Shown here: positions 7,274 through 15,962 of the stretch, piece by piece
How positions within the stretch are numbered: position 1 is the stretch's first letter
Layout: the number at the start of each line of letters is the position of its first letter
Assembly: GCF_026786305.1 (NCBI RefSeq)
Contig: NZ_JAJAYI010000018.1
Location: 1-47,853, forward strand
Direction: 5' to 3'
Length of the DNA stretch: 47,853 nucleotides
DNA from: Cryobacterium sp.
Lineage (GTDB): Bacteria > Actinomycetota > Actinomycetes > Actinomycetales > Microbacteriaceae
Program-made: the position numbers and the translations under genes
The notes under the pieces: generated by a model
The model's input: the letters and a program-made list of their open reading frames with translations, nothing else
Databases searched by the model: none
Told to the model about the DNA's origin: nothing

Positions 7274-9715
7274 TCACCGGCGGCGGATTCGGTTGATGAT
7301 TTCGATCCCCAAGCATCCCGGGATCGCGGCGCCCAGGCACACGAGAAGAAGGTCGGCGCTGGGCAGCTCGAAGTCGAAGAAGTCCCGGAGGACAGGCACG
7401 ACCAAGCATCCGAGCAGGCCCACATACATACCGGTGACGATCAGGCTGCGCTTTTTATGCAGCGGTCGGCACAGTACGAGGAGTACCCAGAGGCCCACGA
7501 CGGAGACCGAGAGGGCCGATGCCGTTTGGGCGGCGTCCTGCGTGTTTCCGACAGTGAGGCGGGCGTAGGCATCAACGGTCAGGATGACGACGGCAATGAC
7601 GGCGCCGGCCGGGACGGCGAAACCGAGTGCGCGCCGGAGGAATCCGGGAACATAGCGGTGCTGATTGGGCAGTAGGGCGAGGAAGAACGCGGGGATTCCG
7701 ATAGTGAGACCGTCGACGGCGGAGAGCTGGCGGGGCAGGAAGGGGAATTCCCAGAGGAGTCCACCGAAGGCCAGCGCCAACAGGATGGCGTAGACCGTCT
7801 TGGTGAGGAAGAGGTTGGACACGAGTTCAATGTTGGCGATCACGCGTCGCCCCTCGGCCACGACGTCGGGCAGATGGGAGAATGCCCCGTCGAGCAGGAC
7901 AAGTCGTGATACGGCCTTGGTGACGTCAGATCCCGATCCCATCGCAACACCAATATCGGCCTGTTTGAGTGCCAGCGCGTCATTGATACCGTCGCCGGTC
8001 ATGGCGACGACATGCCCGCGTTTCTGCAGGGCACGGACCATGTCCCTCTTCTGAGCGGGAGTCACGCGGCCGAAGACGTGGTGATCCTCCAGAATCGTTC
8101 CCAGCTGGTCAATATTCGTGGGCAGGTTTCGGGCGTCGTAACCGTCGCCGTCGAATTCGAAGCCCACCTGGCGGGCGACTGCTGCGACTGTGTTTGGGTT
8201 GTCTCCCGAGATAACCCGAAGTCCTACCCCCTGCTCACGGAAATAGGCGAGGGTCTGCAGCGCGTCTGCACGGACATGCTCACGAAACGTGATCAGGGCG
8301 ACGGAGCGCAGGCCAGTGGGCAGTTGCTCCTGGTCGGTCTGTTCCGGAGTCATCGCGTGCGCGGTGCGTGCAAGAACGACGGTCCGGAGCCCGGAGCCCG
8401 ACAGCTCCGACGCACGGCCGAGGGTCTTGACGTCGTCTCCATTGCCGTGGCCCAGGACCATTTCCGGGGCTCCGAGAACCCAGGACCCCGAGGCTGAGCC
8501 CGTGTCAAAGGTGACGGCGCTCCATTTTCTCGCCGACGAGAACGGCACGGTTGAGAGAGGTCGGAGTTGGCCGGAAGACGCAAAATGCGTGCGTAGGGAT
8601 CGGGCTGTGGCATTGGCGCCCGCGTCCGCACCGAACCAGCCCAGCACCTCTCGCCACTCCGGGCCATCGTCGGCCGTCGTTTCGTGCGCCGCATCGAATG
8701 CAATGTCGCCCTCGGTGAGGGTCCCGGTCTTATCCAGGCAGATCACGTCGACTCGGGCGAGACCCTCGACTGCCGGAAGTTCCTGAATGAGAACCTGGTT
8801 GTGGGCCAGCTTCACCGCCGCGAGTGCGAAGGCAACACTGGTGATGAGCACCAGGCCCTGGGGAATCATGCTGACCGTACTGGCCACGGCGCTGACCACG
8901 CCCCGTCGCCAGGATCCGGATTCGATGGCCACGGTCCATCCGCCCAGTGCCTTCATCTGGCCATTGAGGACCAACGCCATCAGGGGAAGCAGCGCCCAAG
9001 AGATCCACCGCACGATGCGGTTGAGCGCGTTGCGCAGCTCCGAATTCACCAGGGAGAAACGTCGTGCTTCCGACGTCACCTGGTGCGCGAAAGAGTTCGC
9101 GCCGACCCGAATCACTCGAGCCGTGCCGCTACCGGCGACAACGCCCGAACCGGACAGCACCTCGTCTCCGGGCAGTTTGTCAACAGCCTCGACTTCACCC
9201 GTCAGCAGCGACTCGTCGATTTCGAGTCTGCGGGCCTCCACAATGGTGGCATCGGCCGGTATCTGGTCCCCTGCGCGAAGTACGAGGATGTCATCCATCA
9301 CAACGTCCGCCACGGTGATGTCGATGACGGAGCCGGCCCTCAGGACTCGTGCCGTGGGGGAATACACGAGCGTGAGCTTGTCGAGGGCGCGTTTGGCACG
9401 GTATTCCTGCATGACACCAATCAGGACGTTGGCGATGACGGCGAATCCGAACAAGGCGTCCTGCCACTGCCCGAGTGCAAGCAATATCAGAAAGCATCCG
9501 CCGACAACCGCATTGAAAAGTGTGAAGAGGTTGCCGCGAAGTATTTGTCCCAGCGTTCGGCTTGACTTGCCAGGAGCCGGATTATCCAGACCGGCCAGCA
9601 CCCGATTCCGCACTTCGTCCAGGTCGAGGCCGGCGCCGGAGGACTGCGTCGCGCCCGCCGCGGCTAGAGCCCGGCCCTCGTCGGGTGCCCCGAGGTCCGA
9701 TCCGTGTCCAGTCAT
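7274..9715 (-). CDS. CtpE-like cation-transporting P-type ATPase
   Basis: The protein has 813 residues with all P-type hallmarks: actuator loop LTGE (171-174), phosphorylation site DKTGTLT (aspartate 328), ISGDNPNTV, and the hinge MTGDGINDALALKQADIGVAMG. Order and wording follow mycobacterial CtpE, a calcium-uptake ATPase of about 800 residues (for example ELPAVEGLARVDVICLDKTG). About ten membrane helices are visible. The fourth-helix motif reads PQGL (285-288) instead of PEGL: the normally acidic ion-binding residue is glutamine 286. There are no heavy-metal-binding CxxC domains, so copper transport is unlikely despite the copper genes upstream. The ion could be calcium or another cation. 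Confidence 0.92.
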   Translation of the reverse strand: MTGHGSDLGAPDEGRALAAAGATQSSGAGLDLDEVRNRVLAGLDNPAPGKSSRTLGQILRGNLFTLFNAVVGGCFLILLALGQWQDALFGFAVIANVLIGVMQEYRAKRALDKLTLVYSPTARVLRAGSVIDITVADVVMDDILVLRAGDQIPADATIVEARRLEIDESLLTGEVEAVDKLPGDEVLSGSGVVAGSGTARVIRVGANSFAHQVTSEARRFSLVNSELRNALNRIVRWISWALLPLMALVLNGQMKALGGWTVAIESGSWRRGVVSAVASTVSMIPQGLVLITSVAFALAAVKLAHNQVLIQELPAVEGLARVDVICLDKTGTLTEGDIAFDAAHETTADDGPEWREVLGWFGADAGANATARSLRTHFASSGQLRPLSTVPFSSARKWSAVTFDTGSASGSWVLGAPEMVLGHGNGDDVKTLGRASELSGSGLRTVVLARTAHAMTPEQTDQEQLPTGLRSVALITFREHVRADALQTLAYFREQGVGLRVISGDNPNTVAAVARQVGFEFDGDGYDARNLPTNIDQLGTILEDHHVFGRVTPAQKRDMVRALQKRGHVVAMTGDGINDALALKQADIGVAMGSGSDVTKAVSRLVLLDGAFSHLPDVVAEGRRVIANIELVSNLFLTKTVYAILLALAFGGLLWEFPFLPRQLSAVDGLTIGIPAFFLALLPNQHRYVPGFLRRALGFAVPAGAVIAVVILTVDAYARLTVGNTQDAAQTASALSVSVVGLWVLLVLCRPLHKKRSLIVTGMYVGLLGCLVVPVLRDFFDFELPSADLLLVCLGAAIPGCLGIEIINRIRRR

Positions 9716-10324
9716 CCGGTCCGCCCGTCAGCGCCCTAATTTGATACCGTTCAATCTGCCATGGATTGGTGTGGACCTGCAGCGAATCGGGGGATCTCGT
9801 AGCTGGGCCATGCAGACGACCGCCGGTGCACCGACGAGGGCTGCGAGCACACCGAGCACACCGAGCACACCGAGCACATCGAGCCCCGCAGTGAGGCTTG
9901 CCGCAGCGGCCTGCCCTCCAACAAGCGGGGGGCGGCCCGATCGCGTCACCGAGGCCCCTCCACCGCTCGTCGGGACTGGAGTGTGTTGTGATCGGGCGAA
10001 GGCGTGTCGGCGTTCGGCTGACTGAGTGCCTTACTCGGCCGAACGGCCGGGGACCGGCGGCGTGTCGATTACGGGAGTGGTTTCGCGCCTGACCGGATAC
10101 ACCTGTTCGGATTATCCGTGCAAAATCTCCACCCAACCGTGCAAGCGCTGCTCGGCGGACTTCGCCTCGGGCAAGTGCAAAACGTCGCGCTTGTTCAAAT
10201 CCCGGCACCAGCGCTGCAGCCTCTCCGAACTCTGTTCTCCTCCTCGAGCTCGCCGAGGGTGAACGTGTGCTTGGAGATCTCCGGCTCGAAGTTGCCGCAA
10301 TCCGCAGCAAATTACCTGGTGCGT
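9716..10324. other. Non-coding or decayed stretch
   Basis: Between the ATPase and the multicopper oxidase 609 bp carry no gene I can support. It holds a 9-bp tandem repeat (9844-9879). A 73-codon minus-strand frame (9728-9949) includes the repeat, giving a GVL-rich segment, but has no clear ribosome site. Another short minus-strand piece around 10205-10310 reads FEPEISKHTFTLGELEEENR before a stop and may be a remnant of a lost gene. Confidence 0.5.
9844..9879. repeat. 9-bp tandem repeat, four copies
   Basis: CGAGCACAC occurs three times in a row, followed by a fourth copy ending in T. The period is a multiple of three, so if the overlapping minus-strand frame were translated, copy changes would add or remove three residues without a frameshift. 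Confidence 0.85.
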
Positions 10325-11788
10325 TCATACCGCCTGGATGATGCCCATCATGCCGGCGTCCTCGTGATCGAGGATATGGCAGTGGTAGACGGTTCGTCCG
10401 CGGAAGTCGTCGAACGCGACTCGAACTCGCACGGTACTGCGCGCCGGTATGTTCACGACGTCCTGCCAGATCACTGACTCCACTGTCCGACCACCTTGTT
10501 CAATAATCTGCATCGGCCAGACGTGCAGGTGCAGGGGATGGTCGAGTGTGCTGGTGTTCGTGAGCATCCACTCTTCGACGCTTTCGAATTGTACGGTCGC
10601 GTCGACACGGGAGGCGTCGAATGTTCGGTCGTTTATCGTGGCTGACATCATGCCGCCGTTCATGCCGCCACCCATTCCCATAGCGAAAACAAACTCGCGT
10701 TGAGCGGTGACGGTAGCCGAACGCAGGTCGTTTGGCACGAGCTGGTCTGGTACGTCGGGGAATTCCTCGGTACTGGCGCCATCGACTGCGAACGTGGCCA
10801 GCGAGACTTCAGCGGAAGTGGAAGAGCCGCCCCCCATCATGCCGCCGGATGCACCGCGGTCATAGGGGAGAGCACGAAGGGTGGATGTGCCGGCACGAGC
10901 GGTCACGAGTAGGTCGGCACGATTGCCCGGCGCTAAGACGACTTCGTCAACGTCGCGCGCGGATTCAAAGCGTCCAGAGTCGATTCCGAGGAGGGTGAGT
11001 TGCTGCCCATCGAGTTGAAGCCGCAGGTAGCGGGAGGTGCACGCATTGATGACGCGCCAGCGTTCCCGCTCGCCCGGACGAGCGCCCAGTTCGGGGGTGA
11101 GCTGTCCATTCACGAGCACGAGCTCGCCCTCGCGGCCCGACATTTTTTCCATCTGAGCGGCCGCTGGAATGGCGCCGGAAGCAGTGAAGGTGATATCGGA
11201 GATGACGAGCACGCGCTCCCGTGTGGCGGGGATCTCCTCGGCGTCATCCACAATAATGGCGCCATAAAGGCCACCGAATACCTGATCGGCGACGAACCCA
11301 TGGTGGTGCGGGTGGTACCAGTACACGCCGGGCGGGTGAGCGGCTGGCAGCTCATACCGGTAGTCATAGGAGTCGCCCGCTTCGATCGTGACAAACATGT
11401 TGTCGCTATTGTCCTCAGGCGAGACGTGCAGACCGTGCACGTGCAGGTTGCTTGGCTCAGTCAGGCCATTATGCAAGCTGACGTTGAGGGTGTCGCCCGC
11501 ACGCACGCGCAGTGTGGGGCCGGGGACGCCACCGTTGTAGCTCAGCGCACGCACGTCGCGGCCGGCAATGGATACCTGCTGAGACGAACACTCCAGGGCA
11601 ACAGTGAGAACGCCGTTGGAACTCTGTAATTCGGGCGGCAGAACGAGGGCGTTACCGGCCGAAGGTTCAGGTGCCATTGGCGATCCTGAGCCTTGGCTCA
11701 TGATGAAACCCGTTCCGCCGATGGCCACGCCACCAATTCCCACCCCGCCGAGTATGAGAGCGTTTCGGCGGCTGATGTCGACCATCAT
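10325..11788 (-). CDS. Multicopper oxidase (Tat-exported)
   Basis: The protein has 487 residues. The N-terminus has a twin-arginine signal, SRRNALILGG. Copper-binding motifs are complete: HVHG (116-119), YHPHHHG (159-164), HPLHLH (417-422) and HCHILDHEDAGMM (469-481), which supply the type 1 site and the trinuclear cluster. It is therefore expected to be an active extracytoplasmic oxidase, of the CueO/laccase type, oxidising Cu(I) or phenolic compounds. Methionine-rich stretches (GASGGMMGGGS and MGMGGGMNGGMM) resemble the copper-binding Met regions of CueO. Its start overlaps the end of the SHOCT gene by 4 nt, so both share the CsoR-like operator upstream. Confidence 0.95.
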   Translation of the reverse strand: MMVDISRRNALILGGVGIGGVAIGGTGFIMSQGSGSPMAPEPSAGNALVLPPELQSSNGVLTVALECSSQQVSIAGRDVRALSYNGGVPGPTLRVRAGDTLNVSLHNGLTEPSNLHVHGLHVSPEDNSDNMFVTIEAGDSYDYRYELPAAHPPGVYWYHPHHHGFVADQVFGGLYGAIIVDDAEEIPATRERVLVISDITFTASGAIPAAAQMEKMSGREGELVLVNGQLTPELGARPGERERWRVINACTSRYLRLQLDGQQLTLLGIDSGRFESARDVDEVVLAPGNRADLLVTARAGTSTLRALPYDRGASGGMMGGGSSTSAEVSLATFAVDGASTEEFPDVPDQLVPNDLRSATVTAQREFVFAMGMGGGMNGGMMSATINDRTFDASRVDATVQFESVEEWMLTNTSTLDHPLHLHVWPMQIIEQGGRTVESVIWQDVVNIPARSTVRVRVAFDDFRGRTVYHCHILDHEDAGMMGIIQAV

Positions 11789-12039
11789 CGGCCGTCGCCG
11801 AGCACCCGTATCCGTTCGCGGTACTGCTCTGCCGTGACCTCGCCGCGAGCGAAGCGCTCGTCGAGAATTTTTCGCGCACTGGTGAGATCAGGCTGAGTCG
11901 AGGTGGATGTTGACGAGGGGTCGCTGCCGCCGTTTTTGGAGAGTAGTCGAATGACGACATAAACGAGAATGGCGATGCCGACCAAAGCCACCAGTCCAAA
12001 CCCCCAGGACCACCCCATAGTTCCATTGCCCCACATCAT
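11785..12039 (-). CDS. Small membrane protein with SHOCT domain
   Basis: The protein has 84 residues starting at the ATG at 12037-12039 (MMWGNGTMGWSWGF), chosen because GGAGGG lies 9 nt upstream; the frame could also begin nine codons earlier. One membrane helix (about 12-32) is followed by a Ser/Thr-rich linker and a C-terminal SHOCT motif, ARKILDERFARGEVTAEQY. SHOCT segments are short oligomerisation/anchoring modules. The gene sits directly behind the CsoR-like operator and is coupled to the multicopper oxidase, a common arrangement in copper-response operons. Confidence 0.88.
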   Translation of the reverse strand: MMWGNGTMGWSWGFGLVALVGIAILVYVVIRLLSKNGGSDPSSTSTSTQPDLTSARKILDERFARGEVTAEQYRERIRVLGDGR

Positions 12040-12075
12040 GATGCGATTCCCTCCGTAATTCCTCAATGCTCCAGT

Positions 12076-12091
12076 ATACCTCTAGGGGTAT
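12076..12091. promoter_or_regulatory. CsoR-like copper operator
   Basis: The 16-mer ATACCTCTAGGGGTAT is a near-perfect palindrome (7 of 8 base pairs). Its minus-strand form ATACCCCTAGAGGTAT has the TACCC...GGGTA-type core seen in CsoR-controlled copper promoters. It lies 36 bp upstream of the SHOCT start. No csoR gene is in the window, so the regulator would act from elsewhere. Confidence 0.7.
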
Positions 12092-12194
12092 CTGGCTCCG
12101 GTGTGCGGCGCGTACGTCATGAATTTCTCATGTGTCCTTCAATCGATGATTCGGACGTCGGTCGGATGGCACATGTCGTTCGGTGGTGCATGGG

Positions 12195-13160
12195 TCAGCC
12201 GGCCAGTGATACCAGTGCGGTCCAGGTGTCGCCGCCATCGTTGGTGGCAGAGATACCGGTGGCGTCCGCGACAAGGATCCAGGGTGAGGTGCCGCCGACG
12301 ACGGTGAACGCTTCGGGGGTGCGACCGGTCGTTCCGGTTTGTGTCCACGTGTCGGCGTCCTGCCGCCAGACTCCGCCGGTGGGGTCCAGTCCGACCAATC
12401 CTCCGCCGGCGTCTGCGTCGACGGAATCCACGAGGAGCAGCGTCGGCGCGCCAGCCAGCGGGCCAAACGTTTGGCCCGCATCGGAGCTCACCACGACGCC
12501 TGAGGCCGTCGTTGCATAGAGTCGATCGGCGTGCGCGGGATCCGCGCTCAGGTCGCGGAGTGCGAGGACCGCTCCTGACGACCAGGTGAGGCCGGAGTCG
12601 TCACTTACGGAGATGGTCCCGGCGGACGCCTCGTACCCATAGATGCGCAGGGTGCCGTCTTCGAGGGGGACGGCATCCAGATCGTGAAAATCGGCCTTGC
12701 CCGCTAGCGAGAGTGCCGTCCAGGATGACGCACCGTCGGTGCTGGAAATAAGTCCCAGGTTGGGAAGGGCCAGGTCGCTGTGTTCGGCAGGATCGGGGTG
12801 GCCCGACGCCAACAGCTGGCCGGGCGCGGCCACGGTAAACCCCATCGTGTCCTGTGCCCGGCCGACTATCTGCATCGGCTGGGTCGTGTCGGATCGTGGC
12901 GCCCCGGCCAGATAGGTCTCCGGCAGAACACCGGTCGGGATGAGCCACACCCCCTGGTGGGTGGCGGCATAGGTATCCCCCGTCAAGGGATCGGCGCCGA
13001 GGCCGTGCACGTGCTGGAAGGCGTTCGCGACCGAAGCGGTGCCTGGCGACACCGCGGCAGAGTCCGGGCCGTTGGCGGCGCACCCCATGAGCGCAATAGT
13101 ACCGGTGAGCGAAACAGACACTGCAAGAATTCGGCGCCGGGACCCGCGACATCTAACCAA
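12195..13160 (-). CDS. BNR/sialidase-like beta-propeller lipoprotein (F510_1955 type)
   Basis: The protein has 321 residues. The signal peptide ends in a lipobox, LMGC, followed by AANG. The mature part has repeated beta-propeller (BNR/YCF48-like) motifs with SxDxGxTW character: SSTDGASSWTAL, SVSDDSGLTWSSG, SSDAGQTFGPL and NDGGDTWTAL. An early HVHGLGADP could bind a metal. Such proteins are found beside DUF305 and M23 genes in actinobacterial copper loci; their role is not known and glycosidase activity is doubtful. The TTG at 13158-13160, behind GAGGAG, is the best start, overlapping the stop of the upstream peptidase gene. Confidence 0.82.
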   Translation of the reverse strand: MVRCRGSRRRILAVSVSLTGTIALMGCAANGPDSAAVSPGTASVANAFQHVHGLGADPLTGDTYAATHQGVWLIPTGVLPETYLAGAPRSDTTQPMQIVGRAQDTMGFTVAAPGQLLASGHPDPAEHSDLALPNLGLISSTDGASSWTALSLAGKADFHDLDAVPLEDGTLRIYGYEASAGTISVSDDSGLTWSSGAVLALRDLSADPAHADRLYATTASGVVVSSDAGQTFGPLAGAPTLLLVDSVDADAGGGLVGLDPTGGVWRQDADTWTQTGTTGRTPEAFTVVGGTSPWILVADATGISATNDGGDTWTALVSLAG

Positions 13161-13827
13161 GGGTGACTCCTCGGTCGCTCATGAACGGCTGCGGATTGAC
13201 GCGGGCACCATCGACCCGCATTTCAGAATGCACGTGACCGCCCGAGGAGGCGCCGGTCGTTCCCACAAGAGCGACGGTGGCCCCCGTGGACACCTGTTGC
13301 CCGCGGCTGACCAGCAGTGAGCTATTGTGCGCGTAGCCGGTTTGGGTACCGTCACCGTGGTCGATCAGGACCCAATTACCGTAGGAGCCGAGCTGATTCA
13401 GGAGGTCACTGGCGCTGGGCCCTTCCGAGAACAGGGACAGTGGCAAATCGCTGTTCCCCGAGCGTGCGAGACTGGCTGCCAGTGGAACGGCCTGCTCCCC
13501 CGAGACCGCGGCAGCGGCCGCATCTGCCTGGTCCTGCAAGTTGGTCGCCCGCAAGGTCGCGCCGTCGAACGCGCTTTGCGCGGTCTCGCTCGTGGTCGCG
13601 CGGTGAGGCGCTTCCGCACGCGCGGCATCCACTTCGGCCGTGAGACCGGCGATCAGCGCGGTCAAGTCCGTGACCTGCGCTTGTGTGCCGGCCTCAGACG
13701 ATCGGGTGCTTTCTACATCAGACCAGCTCGGGTATTCCATTGCCGCGGCCGGCGCCGCGACCCCGAGTAGGGTCGGAATCGTCATGGCCGCGATAGCGAC
13801 TCGTGTGCCACCTCTGTGCTTAGCCAA
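13153..13827 (-). CDS. Internally deleted coiled-coil M23 peptidase homologue
   Basis: The protein has 224 residues. It has a signal peptide (to about residue 29), a coiled-coil region of about 90 residues, and then ASLARSGNSDLPLSLFSEG, typical of long coiled-coil M23 proteins. Directly after DLLNQLG it jumps to SYGNWVLIDHGDGTQTGYAHN, the middle of the LytM domain. The first zinc-binding motif (HxxxD) is missing, and the last one reads HVHSEM instead of HVHFE. It is therefore probably not an active peptidase. The last 75 residues closely resemble the neighbouring gene. The TTG start at 13825-13827 overlaps that gene's stop; the ribosome site is poor. It may still bind peptidoglycan or regulate. 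Confidence 0.78.
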   Translation of the reverse strand: MAKHRGGTRVAIAAMTIPTLLGVAAPAAAMEYPSWSDVESTRSSEAGTQAQVTDLTALIAGLTAEVDAARAEAPHRATTSETAQSAFDGATLRATNLQDQADAAAAAVSGEQAVPLAASLARSGNSDLPLSLFSEGPSASDLLNQLGSYGNWVLIDHGDGTQTGYAHNSSLLVSRGQQVSTGATVALVGTTGASSGGHVHSEMRVDGARVNPQPFMSDRGVTLG

Positions 13828-14695
13828 GAGAGACGCCCCGGGCGTTCATGAATGGTTCCGCGTCAATACGTTCACCATCGACTCGGGTTTCAAAATGCAC
13901 GTGGCAGCCACTCGACGCACCCGTCGTGCCCACCACGGCAATGATTTCACCGGCCACGACCACCTGCCCGGCGTCGACGAGAAGCTGACTGTTGTGGGCA
14001 TATCCGGTCTCGACGCCGTTGCCGTGGTCGATGAGAACCCAGTTGCCATAGGAGCCCTGATAGCCCGAGTCGACAACCGTACCGCCGGTCGCGGCAAAGA
14101 CGGGCTGGCCACACGGAGCGGCTATGTCGGTGCCGTTGTGGAAGTCACCCACACCGTCAACCGGCTTGTTCGGGCGAGAACCGAACGGGCTCGATATGCG
14201 GCCCAGGACGGGTAGCGCCCAGCCTTGATCGCTGAGTTGGCCCGGGCTCAGGCTGGCCCACTTCCCATTGCTGGCGGTTTCGGTATAGGACGCAGGTTGG
14301 GGTGCTTCCGTGATCGAGAACCCATCGCGTTGAAAAGGAACGGATGTTGTACCGGCGGCAATGACGCTTTGTGAATCGTCCACCTCGGCGGCGACCGTTG
14401 CTGCGGCTTGCGGGGGTTTTGAGGCCACAGCAAGCGCGGGCAGAGACGTGCTGATCGCGAACAGGGCGATCATCGCCATAGCGCTACCGGCCGCAGCACG
14501 CTGGCGAAGTGAAACGGGTCGGGGAACCGCCCCTGCCAGCGGTGTGGCAGATTTAGCCGGGGCGGAGCGTGCCGCGCGCAGCCTGGACTCCATCGCGCGC
14601 ATGTCACGACGAGACATTGGTGGCAGTGCGCCCGATACTTGCGGTGCGGTGGCGACGTGACCGGTGTTATCCACAGCGCACGGCTCCAGGAGCAC
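13820..14695 (-). CDS. M23 (LytM) peptidase
   Basis: The protein has 291 residues from GTG at 14695; a later ATG (MSRRDMRAMESRL, at 14617) is another possible start. One membrane helix (about residues 68-90) anchors it. The LytM domain is complete: FHNGTDIAAP supplies the first zinc ligands, and GYAHNS and CHVHFETRVDG the others. Expected function: cleaving peptidoglycan peptide bridges outside the membrane. It forms a tandem with the deleted paralogue downstream and stands within the copper/envelope cluster, where M23 genes are often found beside DUF305 genes. Confidence 0.9.
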   Translation of the reverse strand: MLLEPCAVDNTGHVATAPQVSGALPPMSRRDMRAMESRLRAARSAPAKSATPLAGAVPRPVSLRQRAAAGSAMAMIALFAISTSLPALAVASKPPQAAATVAAEVDDSQSVIAAGTTSVPFQRDGFSITEAPQPASYTETASNGKWASLSPGQLSDQGWALPVLGRISSPFGSRPNKPVDGVGDFHNGTDIAAPCGQPVFAATGGTVVDSGYQGSYGNWVLIDHGNGVETGYAHNSQLLVDAGQVVVAGEIIAVVGTTGASSGCHVHFETRVDGERIDAEPFMNARGVSLG

Positions 14696-14772
14696 ACGTC
14701 AGTCGAGGAATTTGAGGGCAATGCATAAATATGTCCTTGCAGGTGATTCAGAAAATGGAAAATGGTCGTCAA

Positions 14773-14801
14773 GGGCGGGTCTTCACTGAAAGAACCCGCC
14801 C
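14773..14801 (-). terminator. Hairpin terminator after the DUF305 gene
   Basis: The arms GGGCGGGT (14773-14780) and ACCCGCCC (14794-14801) pair perfectly, with a few more pairs inside. On the minus strand it starts 13 bp after the DUF305 stop. The T tract is weak (TTGACGACCATTTT), so termination may be partial. Confidence 0.55.
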
Positions 14802-14814
14802 CGAACGTGCCGCT

Positions 14815-15423
14815 CTAGAGCGAGGCGAGAAGCTGAGCCATGACGGCGATTTCAGCCGTCTGAGACGAGACGATGCTGGCAGCCATCGCTTTCGCATCCG
14901 CATTCTCACCGTTATCAAGTTCGAGCTGCGCCATCGCGACCGCGCCTTCATGGTGCGCAGTCATCTGTTTCAGAAAGAGCGTACTGGCCTCTGTTCCCGA
15001 GGCTTCCTGGAGCGCCATCATGTCGGCGTCGGACATCATTCCGTCGGAGCCACCGCCCATGCCCGACATGCCGGACATGCTGTCCTCTTTTTTGCCCCAC
15101 GCCGACAACCAGTCCTTCAACTGGGTGATCTCCGGTTCCTGGGCGGTCTTGATCTCGGTCGCAAGGTCGGTCACGCCCTGGTCGAGACCGTCTTTGGCGA
15201 GGAGGTCATCGCTCATTTGGACGGCTTGCTCGTGGTGGGGAATCATCAGCTGTGCAAACGTCACGTCGGCGGCGTTGAATGCGGCTGAGGTTTCGGTGGT
15301 GGTGGAGCTGGAGCTGGAGGAGTTCGTCGCTGCGGTGGGGGGACTCCCACCAGCGCACGAGCTGAGAGTGAGAGCTGCCGCCAGGGTCACAGCAGCGTAG
15401 AAAAAGGTTCGCGGTTTGAGCAT
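14815..15423 (-). CDS. DUF305 lipoprotein
   Basis: The protein has 202 residues. The signal peptide ends in the lipobox LSSC, followed by a Ser/Thr linker and a DUF305 domain with its two characteristic HH motifs, MIPHHEQAV and MTAHHEGAV. The middle has a Met/His-rich insert (SMSGMSGMGGGSDGMM), which could bind copper. DUF305 proteins are ferritin-like four-helix folds usually found in metal-handling loci; no enzyme activity is established. The neighbouring multicopper oxidase suggests a role in periplasmic copper binding. Confidence 0.92.
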   Translation of the reverse strand: MLKPRTFFYAAVTLAAALTLSSCAGGSPPTAATNSSSSSSTTTETSAAFNAADVTFAQLMIPHHEQAVQMSDDLLAKDGLDQGVTDLATEIKTAQEPEITQLKDWLSAWGKKEDSMSGMSGMGGGSDGMMSDADMMALQEASGTEASTLFLKQMTAHHEGAVAMAQLELDNGENADAKAMAASIVSSQTAEIAVMAQLLASL

Positions 15424-15518
15424 CGTTCATCCATTCGTCGTCAAGTATCAGAAAACCTGCGGCCGAGGTCACGGCAAAGAACCGAAGCCACGTACTGGCC
15501 ACGGAACTGCATCACGGT

Positions 15519-15962
15519 CTAAACGCGACTGATGGAGAGAAGACTGAGGCTGGGTCGGTGTATCGGTAGGGCGCTGGTTCGCCATGAGTTCGGAATGACG
15601 CCACCGGCATCGAGCAGGCGGCGATACATGGCGGGCAGCCGGGTCAGGAAAACCATGGAAACGAGGGTGAGCAGCAAAGCGCACGTCAGCGCGAGCAGCG
15701 CGCAATCGAGCATTCCACCTAAGCGGCCGGAAGAAATCGCTGCGACGACGGGGGCAGCCACGACAGCTGCCGTACCCACAATCGCATCCGGTTGGCCAGT
15801 GATCGCCGATGAAACGGGAACCGGGGTGTGCATGGCATGCCCGGTGGCCTCGGAGTGCATGGCGAAAATCGTAAAAAGCAGAGCCGTTAGCGCAAGCAAC
15901 GATACAAAAGGCGACAGAGAGACGGATGAAACCATTCGTCGCAGCGCACGATCCAGCGTCAT
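15519..15962 (-). CDS. Small membrane protein of the copper cluster (DUF6153-like)
   Basis: The protein has 147 residues with three or so hydrophobic segments: about 17-35, 62-80 and 84-108. Between the first two it has a His/Met segment, MHSEATGHAMHTP, expected outside the membrane. The layout resembles DUF6153 proteins, which accompany DUF305 genes in actinobacteria, but I am not certain of the family. GGGAGG lies 5 nt before the ATG. It is the first gene of the leftward copper/envelope series and about 95 bp from the DUF305 gene. Confidence 0.72.
   Translation of the reverse strand: MTLDRALRRMVSSVSLSPFVSLLALTALLFTIFAMHSEATGHAMHTPVPVSSAITGQPDAIVGTAAVVAAPVVAAISSGRLGGMLDCALLALTCALLLTLVSMVFLTRLPAMYRRLLDAGGVIPNSWRTSALPIHRPSLSLLSISRV

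Noticed and set aside
9728..9949. Small gene with GVL repeats
   Set aside because: Open frame results from the 9-bp repeat; no ribosome site or conserved feature.
8787..10025. A 412-codon plus-strand frame
   Set aside because: It lies antisense to the P-type ATPase, with Arg/Ser/Thr-rich noise typical of high-GC shadows.
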